A DNA stretch of 64,000 bases, taken from the NCBI GenBank assembly GCA_041394325.1, contig JAWKIJ010000001.1, positions 2,294,001 to 2,358,000 on the forward strand, written 5' to 3'. This document shows, piece by piece, positions 1 through 9,100 of the stretch. Each line of letters starts with the position of its first letter. The first letter of the stretch is position 1. Position numbers and translations under genes: made by a program. Origin of the DNA: JAWKIJ01 sp041394325. GTDB taxonomy: Bacteria; Actinomycetota; Acidimicrobiia; Acidimicrobiales; Microtrichaceae. Below the pieces are notes generated by a model. It made no database searches and was not told the origin of the DNA. It saw only the letters and a program-made list of their open reading frames with translations.

Positions 1-1020
1 GAGCAGTTCCCATTGGAGTTCCAGCGCCGTCATCGACGATCCGTCGGCCAGGGTCAACACCGCCGCCAAGGAGAGGTCGCCCGACACCGTGCGGAGCGCG
101 GCGACGGGGGCGGTGGGGTCGATCGCGTCGCCCCCGAAGCCGTGCTGGACCGCCGACAACCACAGTGCGGTCGTGCCGACCTTCAGATAGGTGGCTAGTT
201 CGCTCATGTTCGCGTCCCCGACGATGACGTGGAAGCGGCGGTAGCGCCGAGGATCCGCGTGCGGTTCGTCGCGGGTGTTGATGATCGGCCGCTTGATCGT
301 CGTCTCGAGTCCGACGTGCTCCTCGAAGAAGTCCGCGCGTTGGCTGATCTGGAACCCGTTGCGGTCGTCACGTCGCCCGGGGACCTCACTGCCGACCTTG
401 CCGGCTCCACAGAAGATCTGGCGGGTGACCAGGTGCGGGGTCGCGTGGCGAACGAGGGTCGAGAACGGAAGGCTTCGGCTGAGCAGGTAGTTCTCGTGAC
501 AGCCGTAGCTCTGTCCCTTGCCGTCGGAGTTGTTCTTGTAGACGACGATGCTTCGTCCGTCACCCAACAGTCCCTCCGACAGTCGCATCGACTCGACCAG
601 GATCCGCTCCCCCGCCCGGTCGTACACCACCGCGGACCGCGCGTCGCGGCACTCGGGTGTGGAGAGCTCGGGGTGGGCGTGGTCGACGTAGTAGCGGCTT
701 CCGTTGGTGAGCACCGCGTTCACCATGTGGGTCTCGATCTCGGGCGCGTAGGCGTAGGGATTGGGCCCCTCGCCGCGAGCGTCGTTTCCGGGGGACTCGT
801 CGCCGAAGTCCCAACCCACCCGATGCGGCCTGCCGACCCCGTGGCCCGCCTCGGTCACCGCCGCAACGTATGAGGACACCAGCGCTGCCGACGCGTTGGT
901 CGGGTTCGCCTCGGCGTCGATGCCGCCACCGGGCCCGCGGACCACCACGCCGTACTCGGTTTCGATGCCCACGACGACGGTCGCGAGGGGGCCGTCCTCG
1001 TGGTGGTCGCTTCGCGGCAT
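1..1020 (-). CDS. dop: Pup deamidase/depupylase Dop (partial, C-terminus cut by window edge)
   Basis: Dop converts the C-terminal Gln of the prokaryotic ubiquitin-like protein Pup to Glu and also removes Pup from substrates. It belongs to the carboxylate-amine ligase fold shared with PafA. The ATG is at 1018-1020 and 340 residues are visible before the window edge. The N-terminal GIETEYG motif (residues 18-24) carries the metal-binding Glu pair. Further landmarks are YVDHAHPELS, NNSDGKGQSYGCHENY, GLETTIKRPIINTRDEPHAD and the HVIVGDANMSE segment. The DHAHPE and NTRDEPHAD wording matches Dop better than PafA. It lies 27 bp downstream of the secreted-protein gene and shares a strand with arc, so the three may be cotranscribed. 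Pup and the 20S subunits would be expected beyond coordinate 1. Confidence 0.93.
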   Translation of the reverse strand, partial: MPRSDHHEDGPLATVVVGIETEYGVVVRGPGGGIDAEANPTNASAALVSSYVAAVTEAGHGVGRPHRVGWDFGDESPGNDARGEGPNPYAYAPEIETHMVNAVLTNGSRYYVDHAHPELSTPECRDARSAVVYDRAGERILVESMRLSEGLLGDGRSIVVYKNNSDGKGQSYGCHENYLLSRSLPFSTLVRHATPHLVTRQIFCGAGKVGSEVPGRRDDRNGFQISQRADFFEEHVGLETTIKRPIINTRDEPHADPRRYRRFHVIVGDANMSELATYLKVGTTALWLSAVQHGFGGDAIDPTAPVAALRTVSGDLSLAAVLTLADGSSMTALELQWELL

Positions 1021-1047
1021 ACCGCCAGACCGTAACGGGCCCCGGAC

Positions 1048-3585
1048 TCAGGGGCTCACGGTCAACGGTACGGTCGCGGTGACGTAGCGTCCGCGGCGTT
1101 CGTTGAAGGTGCTCGCCATGTCGTACCACCCGAGGCCCAGCTCCGTGGCGTTGCTCAGCTCCGGGTGAAGAGTCGCCGCATAGCAGCCCTTGACGACCCC
1201 GTCGACGCGGTCGTTGCAGTCGGGCAGCATGATCTCGACCGGCGGGGACCAGGGGCCCTGCGGCGTCGTCGAGGTTCGCAACATGATGCGGTCGACGAAG
1301 CCGGGCCAGGGGTTGTAGGCCATCACGTAACGGTGCCGGAAGTGGTCGTAGGTGTAGGAGGCCGAGGCCGCCGGATACCGTGTGATCCAGTTGGCTCCCT
1401 GTGGCATGACCATGCCGATCGCGGCATTCTGGTCGGGCGACCAGCCCGAGCCGCTCCAGAAGCGGTAGGCGGACGGTGACGCGACGAAGTCGGGCTCCAC
1501 CCGGGCGACGTGGCAGGGGCCGAACGCGGCGATGTCCCACAGGTCGTCGGGACGGTCGCATGCGTACAGGTACAGCAGACCGTCGGTGCCGACCACGGCG
1601 CCGTTGCCGTAGCCGCGGTGCAACGTGTTCGTGTTCCCGAACCCACCGGGCCGGTCGGTGGTGCCCCACGGTGCGTCGCCGATCAGCGGATTGGTGACCG
1701 TGAGCTTGATACCCCGGCCCGAGGGAGGGTTCGTCGGGTCGTAGTACCACTCCGCGGTGGAGGTTCCCCGAGCCTCGAAGGAGGCGTCCGCTCCGATGCA
1801 GACGTTGCCCATCGTGACGATCACGTGGTCGAGACCGCCGGCGGGCACCCGTACCGCCGAGGTCACCCAGAATCCCTTCGTCGGTCGTGCCGCCGGGCAG
1901 TCGGGGAACTCGGTGGTCGGGTCCGCGAGGCGGATGGGGTGACCGGACGAATCGGTGGCGTCCTGGGTGTGCAGCGGCGAACCTGCCGGGGCCCACGCGG
2001 CGGAACTGTTGACGAAGTAGCGGGGTGTGCCATCGGTCGCGGGCGCCACGGCGTCGCCGAAGAACCACAGGGTCGAGCCGTCGCGCATGCTCACGGCGAT
2101 CCCTCCGTCGCGGTCGACGTCGTGCAGCGAGCCGATCGCGGACTCGACCGGCCGGGGTGTCGAGATCGCCCCGGTCGTCGCGAGGCCCCCCGGTCCGATC
2201 ACGACCGAGGCACACGGTGGTGTCGCGGCACCGTTGATACCGACCGAGGGCGTACCCCGGTCGGGCACCACCACGCACAGGCTGTGAAATCCGTCGGAGA
2301 GGCCCGTGACCGTGGCGGAGAACCCGTGCGGTGCGCTCGCCGACGCCGGGACGCTGCTCCACAGCGCGCCGTCCACCAGGATCTGCACCGGGGTCGTTCC
2401 GGTTGCGTCGGGGTCGGAGGCCCGGCCGGCGATGCGGGCGCTGCCCGGCGAGGGAACCGACACCGAGGTCACCGCGACCTCCGGTCGGTGGTCGGCGACG
2501 CCGACCACCTGGCATCCGAAGTCGACGTCACGGCCGCGACCCACGTTGTGCGCCCTGCCGCACACGTCGTAGGTGCCTGGCTCGACGAGACCAACGTCCA
2601 CGGTGAAGCCGGCGGACCGGCTCATCCCGGTCGCGGCAGCCACGTCGGGCCGATCCCCCCACGAGGTCGTGGTCCGTGACAACCCGTCGTCGGCATGGCC
2701 TCGTCGCCGCGCGGTCACGGTCACCGAGAGGCCACCGGTGGAATCGGGGTCGACGGCCCATCCCGACGCCGTGACGTGGTCGACGCCGACCCGGACGGTG
2801 TCGAGATGGCCGATCGGCTGGACCGACCGTACCGTGACCGACCGGCAGCCGATGGTCGAGTCCGCGCCGAGGCCGACGTTCCGTGCGGTGACACACACGG
2901 TGTGGGCACCGGGTGAGGCGGGCGCGGTCAACGAGAAGCCGTGTGCCGTACCGCCTCCGGGCAACACACCGGCGAGGTCGGGCCGTTGCCCGTTGGCGGT
3001 GGACGTGGCGACCGGGGTGCCGTCGATGCTCAGGGACACGTCGATCGGCCCGCTGCGTTCGGGGTCGGCCGCCCAGCCGGTGACGGTGACGGCCTCGTCG
3101 TCCGCGACCGCGGTGGCAGCGTCGACGTTGCCGCCGGGATCCGCGCTGCGAACGACGAGACGACCGCAGCCCAACAGACGGAACGGCGCGCCGGCTCCCA
3201 CGTTGAGCGCCGCGATGCACATCCGGTGCTCGCCGGGTGTGGTGGGGATGGCGATGACGTAGCTGCGGAACTTCTGGCTCCACGAGCCGGGGAGGAACGG
3301 GTTGTACACCCCGGCGGTGTAGCGGTAGAGGCGGTCGTCGACTGCGACCACCACGTCGATCGGGCGGTCCACGTCGGGGTCCTTGGCCCACCCGACGATG
3401 CCGATCATGCCGGGATTGGACCACGCGAGGTTCATCTCCCCGTACGGAAGCCGCACCGGTTGGCGGCGCGGAGCGGCCGCGCCCATGTTCGTCGTCCACA
3501 GCGCGGCACCGACGACGCAAACGACGGCGGCCTGGACGGCGGCACGGGCCCATCGCGATCGGAGCGTGGCATCGGGCCTCGGCAT
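1048..3585 (-). CDS. Secreted protein: four Cys-paired Ig-like repeats plus a beta-propeller-like domain
   Basis: I do not recognise a named family with certainty. After the ATG at 3583-3585 comes a basic stretch and one hydrophobic segment (ARAAVQAAVVCVVGAALW), then an Ala-rich cleavage-like region, so it is probably exported or anchored. An alternative TTG start lies at 3636. Four repeats of about 95 residues follow, each opening with a G-W/R-A-x-DP-D phrase (GWAKDPDVDRPIDV, GWAADPERSGPIDV, GWAVDPDSTGGLSV, GRASDPDATGTTPV) and each holding two Cys around an N-V-G-x-G phrase. The C-terminal 420 residues contain WFFGDAV, EWYYDP, YRFWSGSGW and YMVAYNPWPGF, resembling the DUF4185/five-bladed propeller proteins. 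A carbohydrate-related role is a guess. Its place between arc and dop is unusual. Confidence 0.75.
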   Translation of the reverse strand: MPRPDATLRSRWARAAVQAAVVCVVGAALWTTNMGAAAPRRQPVRLPYGEMNLAWSNPGMIGIVGWAKDPDVDRPIDVVVAVDDRLYRYTAGVYNPFLPGSWSQKFRSYVIAIPTTPGEHRMCIAALNVGAGAPFRLLGCGRLVVRSADPGGNVDAATAVADDEAVTVTGWAADPERSGPIDVSLSIDGTPVATSTANGQRPDLAGVLPGGGTAHGFSLTAPASPGAHTVCVTARNVGLGADSTIGCRSVTVRSVQPIGHLDTVRVGVDHVTASGWAVDPDSTGGLSVTVTARRRGHADDGLSRTTTSWGDRPDVAAATGMSRSAGFTVDVGLVEPGTYDVCGRAHNVGRGRDVDFGCQVVGVADHRPEVAVTSVSVPSPGSARIAGRASDPDATGTTPVQILVDGALWSSVPASASAPHGFSATVTGLSDGFHSLCVVVPDRGTPSVGINGAATPPCASVVIGPGGLATTGAISTPRPVESAIGSLHDVDRDGGIAVSMRDGSTLWFFGDAVAPATDGTPRYFVNSSAAWAPAGSPLHTQDATDSSGHPIRLADPTTEFPDCPAARPTKGFWVTSAVRVPAGGLDHVIVTMGNVCIGADASFEARGTSTAEWYYDPTNPPSGRGIKLTVTNPLIGDAPWGTTDRPGGFGNTNTLHRGYGNGAVVGTDGLLYLYACDRPDDLWDIAAFGPCHVARVEPDFVASPSAYRFWSGSGWSPDQNAAIGMVMPQGANWITRYPAASASYTYDHFRHRYVMAYNPWPGFVDRIMLRTSTTPQGPWSPPVEIMLPDCNDRVDGVVKGCYAATLHPELSNATELGLGWYDMASTFNERRGRYVTATVPLTVSP

Positions 3586-3696
3586 TCGCGGGATCCTGTG
3601 GCCAGGGAAGGGTGACACGGTCGGGAGGCGGGGCAACGGTGGCGCGGGCCGGGACGGGGCCTGGCCGCGAGGAGGGTCAGTCGGGAGCAGGGGCGG

Positions 3697-5616
3697 TCAC
3701 AGGTACTGGCCGGTGGCGACGGCCTCGATCGTGCGGCCGCCCTCGGGGCCCTCGTCGACCGTGTGGACGAGTGTCCGGATGTACACGATGCGTTCGCCCT
3801 TCTTGCCGGAGATCTTCGCCCAGTCGTCGGGATTGGTCGTGTTGGGGAGGTCCTCGTGCTCCTTGAACTCCTGGCGGATCGAGGTGGCCAGGTCCTCGGA
3901 GCGGATGCCGCGGCCACCCCCTTCGAGTTCGCGCTTGATCGCGAGCTTCTTGGAGCGGCGCACGATGTTCTCGATCATGGCCCCCGACGCGAAGTCCTTG
4001 AAGTACATGACTTCCTTGTCGCCGTGCTGGTAGGTCACCTCAAGGAACTGGTTCGCCTCGTCGTCGCGGTACATCAGTTCGACGGCGTCCTCGATGAGGC
4101 GCCGCACCGCCTTGGCCGTCTCGCCGCCTCCGAGGCTCTCGACCTCGGCGGCGTCGATCGGAACCTCGGTCGTGAGATAGCGGCCGAAGACCTGTGCGGC
4201 CGCCTCCGCGTCGGGGCGGTTGATCTTGATCTTCACGTCGAGACGGCCCGGTCGAAGGATCGCGGGATCGATCAGGTCCTCGCGGTTGGACGCCCCGATC
4301 ACGATCACGTTGCGCAGCGTCTCCACGCCGTCGATCTCCGCGAGGAGCTGCGGGACGATGGTCGACTCCATGTCGCTGGAGATGCCGGTGCCGCGGGTGC
4401 GGAACAGCGACTCCATCTCGTCGAAGAAGATGATCACCGGGGTACCGTCCGCCGCCTTGTCGCGGGCGCGCTGGAACACGTCGCGGATGTGCCGCTCGGT
4501 TTCGCCGACGTACTTGTTGAGCAGCTCCGGTCCCTTGATGGAGATGAAGTAGCTCCGCGACTCCCGTCCGGTCATCGCGGTGACCTTCTTGGCGAGCGAG
4601 TTCGCCACCGCCTTGGCGATCAGGGTCTTGCCGCATCCGGGCGGTCCGTACAGCAGGATCCCCTTCGGGGCGGGGAGTTGGTAGGTGCCGAACAGTTCCT
4701 GGTGAAGGAACGGCAATTCGACGGCATCGGTGATCTGCTCGATCTGTTCGTCGAGTCCGCCGATGTCGTCGTAGTCGATGTCGGGCACCTCCTCCAGCAG
4801 GAGCGTGTCCACGTCGGACGGTGGAAGCCGCTCGATCGCCATCGCGCTGCGGGGATCGATCAGCAACAGGTCGCCGCTCCGGATCGTGCGGTCGGCGAGG
4901 GTGTCGGCGAACGCGACGACGCGCTCCTCGTCGGCCCTCCCCACGACGACCGCACGGCGTGGTGCCGCGTCGGGGTCGGTGGAGTCGTCGGGCTCGAGGA
5001 GCTCCTTCACGGTCACGATCTCGCCGGAGCGTTCCGCGGCCCGGGCGCCCACCACCGCGAAGGACTCGTTGAGCACCACCTCCGCACCGCGGACGAGCTG
5101 GTCGAGCTCGATGGACGGGGAGACCTCGACGCGCATCTTGCGACCCGAGGACACCACGTCGACGGTGCCGTCATCGTTGTGACCGACGAGGGTCGCGTGC
5201 GCGGCCGGGGGTTGGGTGAGCTTGTCCACCTCGTCCCGGAGGGCGCGGATGTGCTCCCGGGCCTCGCGAAGGGTGAAGGTGAGCTTCTCGTTCTGGCCGA
5301 CGGCCTGGGCGAGCCGGCCCTTCGTCTCCAGGAGTCGCTCCTCCAGGGTACGGACACGCCGGGGGGTGTCGTGCAGCCTGCGGAGCAGGGTGGCGACGTC
5401 CTCGTTGGCCGCCGCCAGCGCCGCTTTCAATTCGTCGACGTCGTCGGTGCCCTCGGCATCGACGGTACTGCCGAGCAACCGACGGAGACCGTCGCCGTCG
5501 TCGAGGCCGTCGAGGTCGTCCTCGTGGTTTCGTGCAGGCACGTCGACGTGGTCGAGCCCCGCTTCGCGGTCCGGGGTCGCGTCGGATGGATCGTTGCTGT
5601 CCGGATCGTCGGCCAT
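3697..5616 (-). CDS. arc: Proteasome-associated AAA ATPase (ARC/Mpa)
   Basis: This hexameric unfoldase recognises pupylated proteins and feeds them into the 20S proteasome. The chosen ATG at 5614-5616 follows a GGGAGCC ribosome-binding site and gives 639 residues. In order there are an acidic N-terminus, a coiled coil (about 58-135, the Pup-binding segment), tandem OB domains (about 140-265) and an AAA module with Walker A GPPGCGKT (324-331), Walker B IIFFDE (395-400) and an arginine-finger region in ILRPGRLD. The protein ends GQYL, and the penultimate Tyr is the known 20S-docking signature of this family. It is divergent from the ferredoxin gene and followed on the same strand by the secreted protein and dop. 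Confidence 0.97.
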   Translation of the reverse strand: MADDPDSNDPSDATPDREAGLDHVDVPARNHEDDLDGLDDGDGLRRLLGSTVDAEGTDDVDELKAALAAANEDVATLLRRLHDTPRRVRTLEERLLETKGRLAQAVGQNEKLTFTLREAREHIRALRDEVDKLTQPPAAHATLVGHNDDGTVDVVSSGRKMRVEVSPSIELDQLVRGAEVVLNESFAVVGARAAERSGEIVTVKELLEPDDSTDPDAAPRRAVVVGRADEERVVAFADTLADRTIRSGDLLLIDPRSAMAIERLPPSDVDTLLLEEVPDIDYDDIGGLDEQIEQITDAVELPFLHQELFGTYQLPAPKGILLYGPPGCGKTLIAKAVANSLAKKVTAMTGRESRSYFISIKGPELLNKYVGETERHIRDVFQRARDKAADGTPVIIFFDEMESLFRTRGTGISSDMESTIVPQLLAEIDGVETLRNVIVIGASNREDLIDPAILRPGRLDVKIKINRPDAEAAAQVFGRYLTTEVPIDAAEVESLGGGETAKAVRRLIEDAVELMYRDDEANQFLEVTYQHGDKEVMYFKDFASGAMIENIVRRSKKLAIKRELEGGGRGIRSEDLATSIRQEFKEHEDLPNTTNPDDWAKISGKKGERIVYIRTLVHTVDEGPEGGRTIEAVATGQYL

Positions 5617-5865
5617 GGGGGGGCTCCCGCGTCGTTGCACCGGCGAAGCTAGCAGCGGCTCCCGGTGGTTCCACCTCATGGTTCGGCGGCGTGGCGGCCC
5701 GTCCCGGCGGACGGTGGAACGACCCCGCGAGGGGTGCGCGTCCCAAGCGCGACCCCTCGATGCCCGTGGTGCGATGGGTCGAGGTCGGAAGGCGAACCAC
5801 TACACTCGGCTTCGTTCAGTCGGTACCGCCGTCGTCCGACGTCACCTCCCGAGGAGTTTCCACAT
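5617..5865. promoter_or_regulatory. Divergent intergenic region between arc and ferredoxin
   Basis: This 249-bp region separates two divergent starts. I see no coding signal. TACACT at 5801-5806 could serve as a -10 element for the ferredoxin gene, with only a weak GTCGAG-like -35 near 5778. GAGGAG at 5851-5856 is the ferredoxin ribosome-binding site. Confidence 0.4.
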
Positions 5866-6111
5866 ATGGGTATGAAGGTCTGGATCGATCAGGATCTGTG
5901 CACCGGCGATGGGCTGTGCGAGGAGATCGCACCCAAGGTGTTCAAGCTCCTCGACGACGGTCTGGCCTACGTCGTCGATCCCGCCGGAAAGGTGCACTCC
6001 GATCCGGGTGGCGCCGAGGGCATCGTCGACGTTCCCGAGAGCGAGTGGGACGCGACGATCGAGTCCGCCGAGGAGTGCCCCGGCGAGTGCATCTTCATCG
6101 AGATGGAATAG
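5866..6111 (+). CDS. Small [3Fe-4S]/[4Fe-4S] ferredoxin
   Basis: An 81-residue acidic electron carrier of the actinobacterial single-cluster type. The ATG at 5866 sits 9 nt after a GAGGAG ribosome-binding site, and a second in-frame ATG at 5872 is possible. Cysteines occur as C-x5-C in DLCTGDGLCEE near the N-terminus and as CPGEC near the C-terminus. The spacing and the missing central Cys of a full CxxCxxC motif favour a single cluster. Such ferredoxins usually serve cytochromes P450 or other oxidoreductases, but no such partner is adjacent. It converges on the MarP-like gene with 11 bp between stops. Confidence 0.88.
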   Translation: MGMKVWIDQDLCTGDGLCEEIAPKVFKLLDDGLAYVVDPAGKVHSDPGGAEGIVDVPESEWDATIESAEECPGECIFIEME

Positions 6112-6122
6112 TCCGCGCCGGG

Positions 6123-7281
6123 TCAGTTCGTGCACGGGCCCGTCGAGACGGGCGTATGTCCGGCCGGTGTGAGTAGCGGTACGAGGGCCTCTGCGGGAAT
6201 CGCGAACGCGGTGTCCGGATTCGTCAGGGAGATCGCGAACGCCATACCGACCACCGATCCGTCGGTCGCGACGAGCGGCGCACCCGAGTCGCCGGGGCCC
6301 ATCCTCGATCCCAACACCATCACCGTCCGAACGGTAGGGGTGCGGTCGTAGATGTCGCGCCCCGTCGCCCGTGTCGTGTCGGCGATCCGGAACGGCTGGC
6401 TCAACAGCGGGCCTCCGCCCCGGTAGCCCAGCACCGACCCCTGCTCACCGACGACGCCCGACCGCAGTCGCAACGGTTGGGCGTCACCGGTCTGCGCCGC
6501 GAGCACCGCGATGTCGTGTTCGGGGTCGAAGTACACAGGTGAGGCGGGTGCCGACATCCCCGAGTCGTTGGTGATCCGCAGGTCGGCGGCGCCGGCGATC
6601 ACGTGAGCGTTCGTGACGATGCGGCCGGTGTCGAGGACGAAGCCCGAGCCGGACTGGACGCGATCGCAGGCGACGCCGCTGACGCGCACCACCGATCGGG
6701 AGACGGTCCGGCGGAGTGCGGCGGGAAGTGGATCGCTGGTCGGTGGATCGGGTGGCCGGGTCTGCCGTTCGAGGCCCTCCACCGCAGCGCGAAGGCGGTC
6801 GAGGCCCAGCGAACGGGTGACACCGTCGAACAACGTCGGGGGGCGACCGAGGTGGTCGGTGACGAATCCCGCCGTCTCCGATCCGCGCACGAGCGATCCG
6901 AGTTCGCCGGGGACGCCCGCGAGGGGCGGCACGCAGATCCAGACCCCGAGTCCCAGCGCCACGAGGCCTGCGACCGCGCCGAGGCCCGCATCCAGGTGTC
7001 CGAGCCGGCCTGCCGCCCCGCTGCCGCGAAGGCGTCGAGCGGCCAGTAGGGCGACCATCTGCACCACGACGCCGCACGACACGACATAGCCGAGGGGCAC
7101 GGCAACCTCCAACGGCGCCGGTCGCGCCGCGATGGAACAGCGCGGGTGCGGTGGCGGCACCGATCGCGAGGCCGGCCCACAACCCGGCCCACCCGATGAG
7201 CTTCTGTACGAAGCCGAGGCGCGCGCCGGTGGCCGCCATCGCGACGGCGGTGAGGAGGAGGACGAGGTCGACGACGTTCAC
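6123..7281 (-). CDS. MarP-like membrane serine protease (CvpA + trypsin-like), one frameshift
   Basis: The GTG start at 7281 opens MNVVDLVLLLTAVAMAATGARLG, the first of about four membrane helices of a CvpA/colicin-V-production domain. An extracytoplasmic trypsin-like protease follows, with His in IVTNAHVIAG, Asp in EHDIAVLAA and Ser in GPGDSGAPLV. One Cys precedes the protease (GVACDR) and another is at the extreme C-terminus (TGPCTN), consistent with the disulfide of MarP proteins. In Mycobacterium tuberculosis, MarP activates a peptidoglycan hydrolase under acid stress. The reading frame shifts near 7105 between ATGAVGG and VAVPLGYVV. Both flanks fit the family, so I read it as one gene of about 385 residues. 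It lies 45 bp downstream of trmI. Confidence 0.82.
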
Positions 7282-7326
7282 GGGAAGGAAGGTGGTGTCG
7301 GGCGGCTCGAGCGAGGTGTGGTGACC

Positions 7327-8115
7327 TCAGCGGGCCGAGGAGGCCGTGGCCAGGCGGGCACTGGTGAGGAAGCCGGTGTGGGCCACCATGCGATGGTCGG
7401 GCCGGACCGCCGCTCCCTCGACGTGCCAGCCGCGATTGAGCACCTCGATCGTCTCGGCGAGGATGAAACCATGGCGTTCGAGCGCCTCGCGGAACCGCAT
7501 GACCTGCACGATGCTCGGCGAGTAGGCGACGATGAGCCCACCCGGTCGCAGCGCCGCCGGGGCGTGGGGCACGACGTTCCACGGTTCGGGGAGGTCGAGG
7601 ACGATCCGGTCGAGGTCGTGTTCGTCCACGCCGTCGTAGCAATCGCGCAGTTCGATGCGATAGCGGCCCAGCGCGTCCGCACCGAGGAAGCGCTCGACGT
7701 TGGAGCGCGCCCTGTTGGCGAACTCCTCGCGGATCTCGTAGCCCACGATGTCGGCACCGCAGCGCAACATCGCGGTGGACAATGCGCCGGAGCCGACCCC
7801 GGATTCCAGGATGCGGACTCCCGGTGCGATGTCGGCGATCATCAGCAGCGGGCCGATGTCCTTGGGATAGATGACCTGGGCGCCGCGGGGCATCTTCAGG
7901 ATGAAGTCGGACAGTGTCGGTCGGAGCACGGTGTAGGTGGCGCCGTGGGTCGATCGCAGCGTGCTGCCCTCGGTCGCGCCGATGAGTTCGTCATGGCTGA
8001 TGTACCCGGCGTGCGAATGGAACTCCTTGCCCGATTGGAGGGTGAGGAGGTAGCGGCGTGCCTTGTGGTCCAACAGGAGCACGGCATCGCCCTCGACGAG
8101 GATCGAATCGGTCAT
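7327..8115 (-). CDS. trmI: tRNA (adenine-N1)-methyltransferase TrmI
   Basis: A 262-residue SAM-dependent enzyme that makes m1A58 in the T-loop of tRNAs. It has an N-terminal small beta domain (GDAVLLLDHKARRYLLTL), the YPKDIGPLLMIADI segment, a SAM-binding loop (LESGVGSGALS) and the family's DLPEPW motif (LDLPEPWNV), where the Asp and Pro help bind the target adenine. The ATG at 8113-8115 overlaps the stop of the thiolase gene by 4 nt (ATGA), indicating translational coupling. Clustering of trmI with Pup-proteasome genes is widespread in actinobacteria. Confidence 0.94.
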   Translation of the reverse strand: MTDSILVEGDAVLLLDHKARRYLLTLQSGKEFHSHAGYISHDELIGATEGSTLRSTHGATYTVLRPTLSDFILKMPRGAQVIYPKDIGPLLMIADIAPGVRILESGVGSGALSTAMLRCGADIVGYEIREEFANRARSNVERFLGADALGRYRIELRDCYDGVDEHDLDRIVLDLPEPWNVVPHAPAALRPGGLIVAYSPSIVQVMRFREALERHGFILAETIEVLNRGWHVEGAAVRPDHRMVAHTGFLTSARLATASSAR

Positions 8116-9047
8116 CGGTGCGGGCGAGTCCCCATCTCGACTGGCCGGCGCGTGGCCCGGTCGGCCAGCCGACAGAACGCGCACAGCTCGGCGGGACTCG
8201 GAGCCCCGCACCGTTCGCAACGGCCGAGTTCGGCGCGTGCCCTGTCGGCCTCGGGTGCGAAGCGGTCGGCGACCTCGCGCAGGTACCGGAGGTAGAAGTC
8301 GGCCTTGGTCCCCGGGGACGTCCGCTCGATCTCGTTGAGTGCGTGCTTGTAGCCGAGGTGGCGGTTGCCGGCGGCCATGGGGCATTCCTCGACGATGTAG
8401 TCGATTCCGCTGACCACGCAGTACGCCGCCATCTCCCGCTCGCCCAGTCGAACGAGTGGTTTGACCTTGCGGGGGAAGCCGTCCCGCGCGGCGAGGACGG
8501 GGTGCTGGCGGCCGAGGTACTCGGTCTGCCAGTGGAGCACGTTGCCGAACAGCACCGCCGCCTCGTCGTCGAGGTTGTGACCGGTGACGAGGGCGTCGAC
8601 CCCGCGTTCGAGCGCGATCTCGTCGAATACGTGGCGTTTGGAGAGGCCGCACGCCGAACACGGCGTGCGGCGTGCGGCCCGTGAGCCGTCGGGGATGTCG
8701 AAGCCGTAGCGTTCCGCGAGGTCGACGGCGACGAGCTCGACGCCTCGACGCTCGGCGTATCCGGCCGCGTAGCGGTGCGACTCGTCGCTGTAGTCGCCGA
8801 TGCCCAACCCGATGTAGAGCCCGATGGCGTCGTAGCCGAGGTCCAACAGGATGTCCCACACGGCCAGGGAGTCCTTGCCGCCGGAGACGGCGACGAGCAC
8901 GCGGTCACTCGGGGCGAGCATCTCGAACTCGTCGATGGCCTTTACCACCTGGTCGCGACAGAAGCGGCGGAGGTGCTCCACGCAGAAGTTGGAGTTGTGT
9001 CGTCGGAGGTCGATGACCGCCTCCGCTCGGCAGACGGTGCACTTCAC
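8112..9047 (-). CDS. ttuA: TtuA/TIGR00269-type tRNA 2-thiolation protein
   Basis: A 311-residue PP-loop ATPase of the TtcA/TtuA superfamily. The N-terminal zinc finger is MKCTVCR...NFCVEH, the P-loop-like nucleotide site is VAVSGGKDSLA and the central Cys pair is TPCSACG (metal or Fe-S site). A C-terminal zinc finger is CERCGAP...LCAFCRLA. In Thermus the TtuA family thiolates m5U54 of tRNA using sulfur carried by the ubiquitin-like TtuB. A MoaD/ThiS-like carrier gene lies just upstream, which supports that assignment over TtcA. The GTG start at 9047 overlaps the stop of an 18-codon open frame. Exact substrate in this organism is inferred. Confidence 0.87.
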   Translation of the reverse strand: MKCTVCRAEAVIDLRRHNSNFCVEHLRRFCRDQVVKAIDEFEMLAPSDRVLVAVSGGKDSLAVWDILLDLGYDAIGLYIGLGIGDYSDESHRYAAGYAERRGVELVAVDLAERYGFDIPDGSRAARRTPCSACGLSKRHVFDEIALERGVDALVTGHNLDDEAAVLFGNVLHWQTEYLGRQHPVLAARDGFPRKVKPLVRLGEREMAAYCVVSGIDYIVEECPMAAGNRHLGYKHALNEIERTSPGTKADFYLRYLREVADRFAPEADRARAELGRCERCGAPSPAELCAFCRLADRATRRPVEMGTRPHR

Positions 9048-9100
9048 CGCTCGACCTCCGGTCGATGTCGGGAGGTCGTGACCCCGACGACTCCGGTCAT
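9044..9100 (-). CDS. Possible 18-codon coupling ORF between sulfur carrier and TtuA
   Basis: The stop of the sulfur-carrier gene overlaps an ATG (GTATGA). That ATG opens a frame of 18 codons (MTGVVGVTTSRHRPEVER) whose TGA overlaps the GTG of the TtuA gene (GTGA). With 4-nt overlaps at both ends it could hand ribosomes from one gene to the next across the gap. Nothing shows that the peptide itself is functional, and chance is a fair alternative. Confidence 0.3.
   Translation of the reverse strand: MTGVVGVTTSRHRPEVER

Noticed and set aside
1510..2679. A 389-codon plus-strand open frame opposite the secreted protein
   Set aside because: Its translation is low-complexity Arg/Gly/Val sequence. 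The minus-strand repeats are conserved in pattern and coherent.
3763..5652. A 629-codon open frame on the plus strand opposite arc
   Set aside because: It is an antisense shadow of arc. High GC keeps the opposite frame open, and its translation has no recognisable domain.
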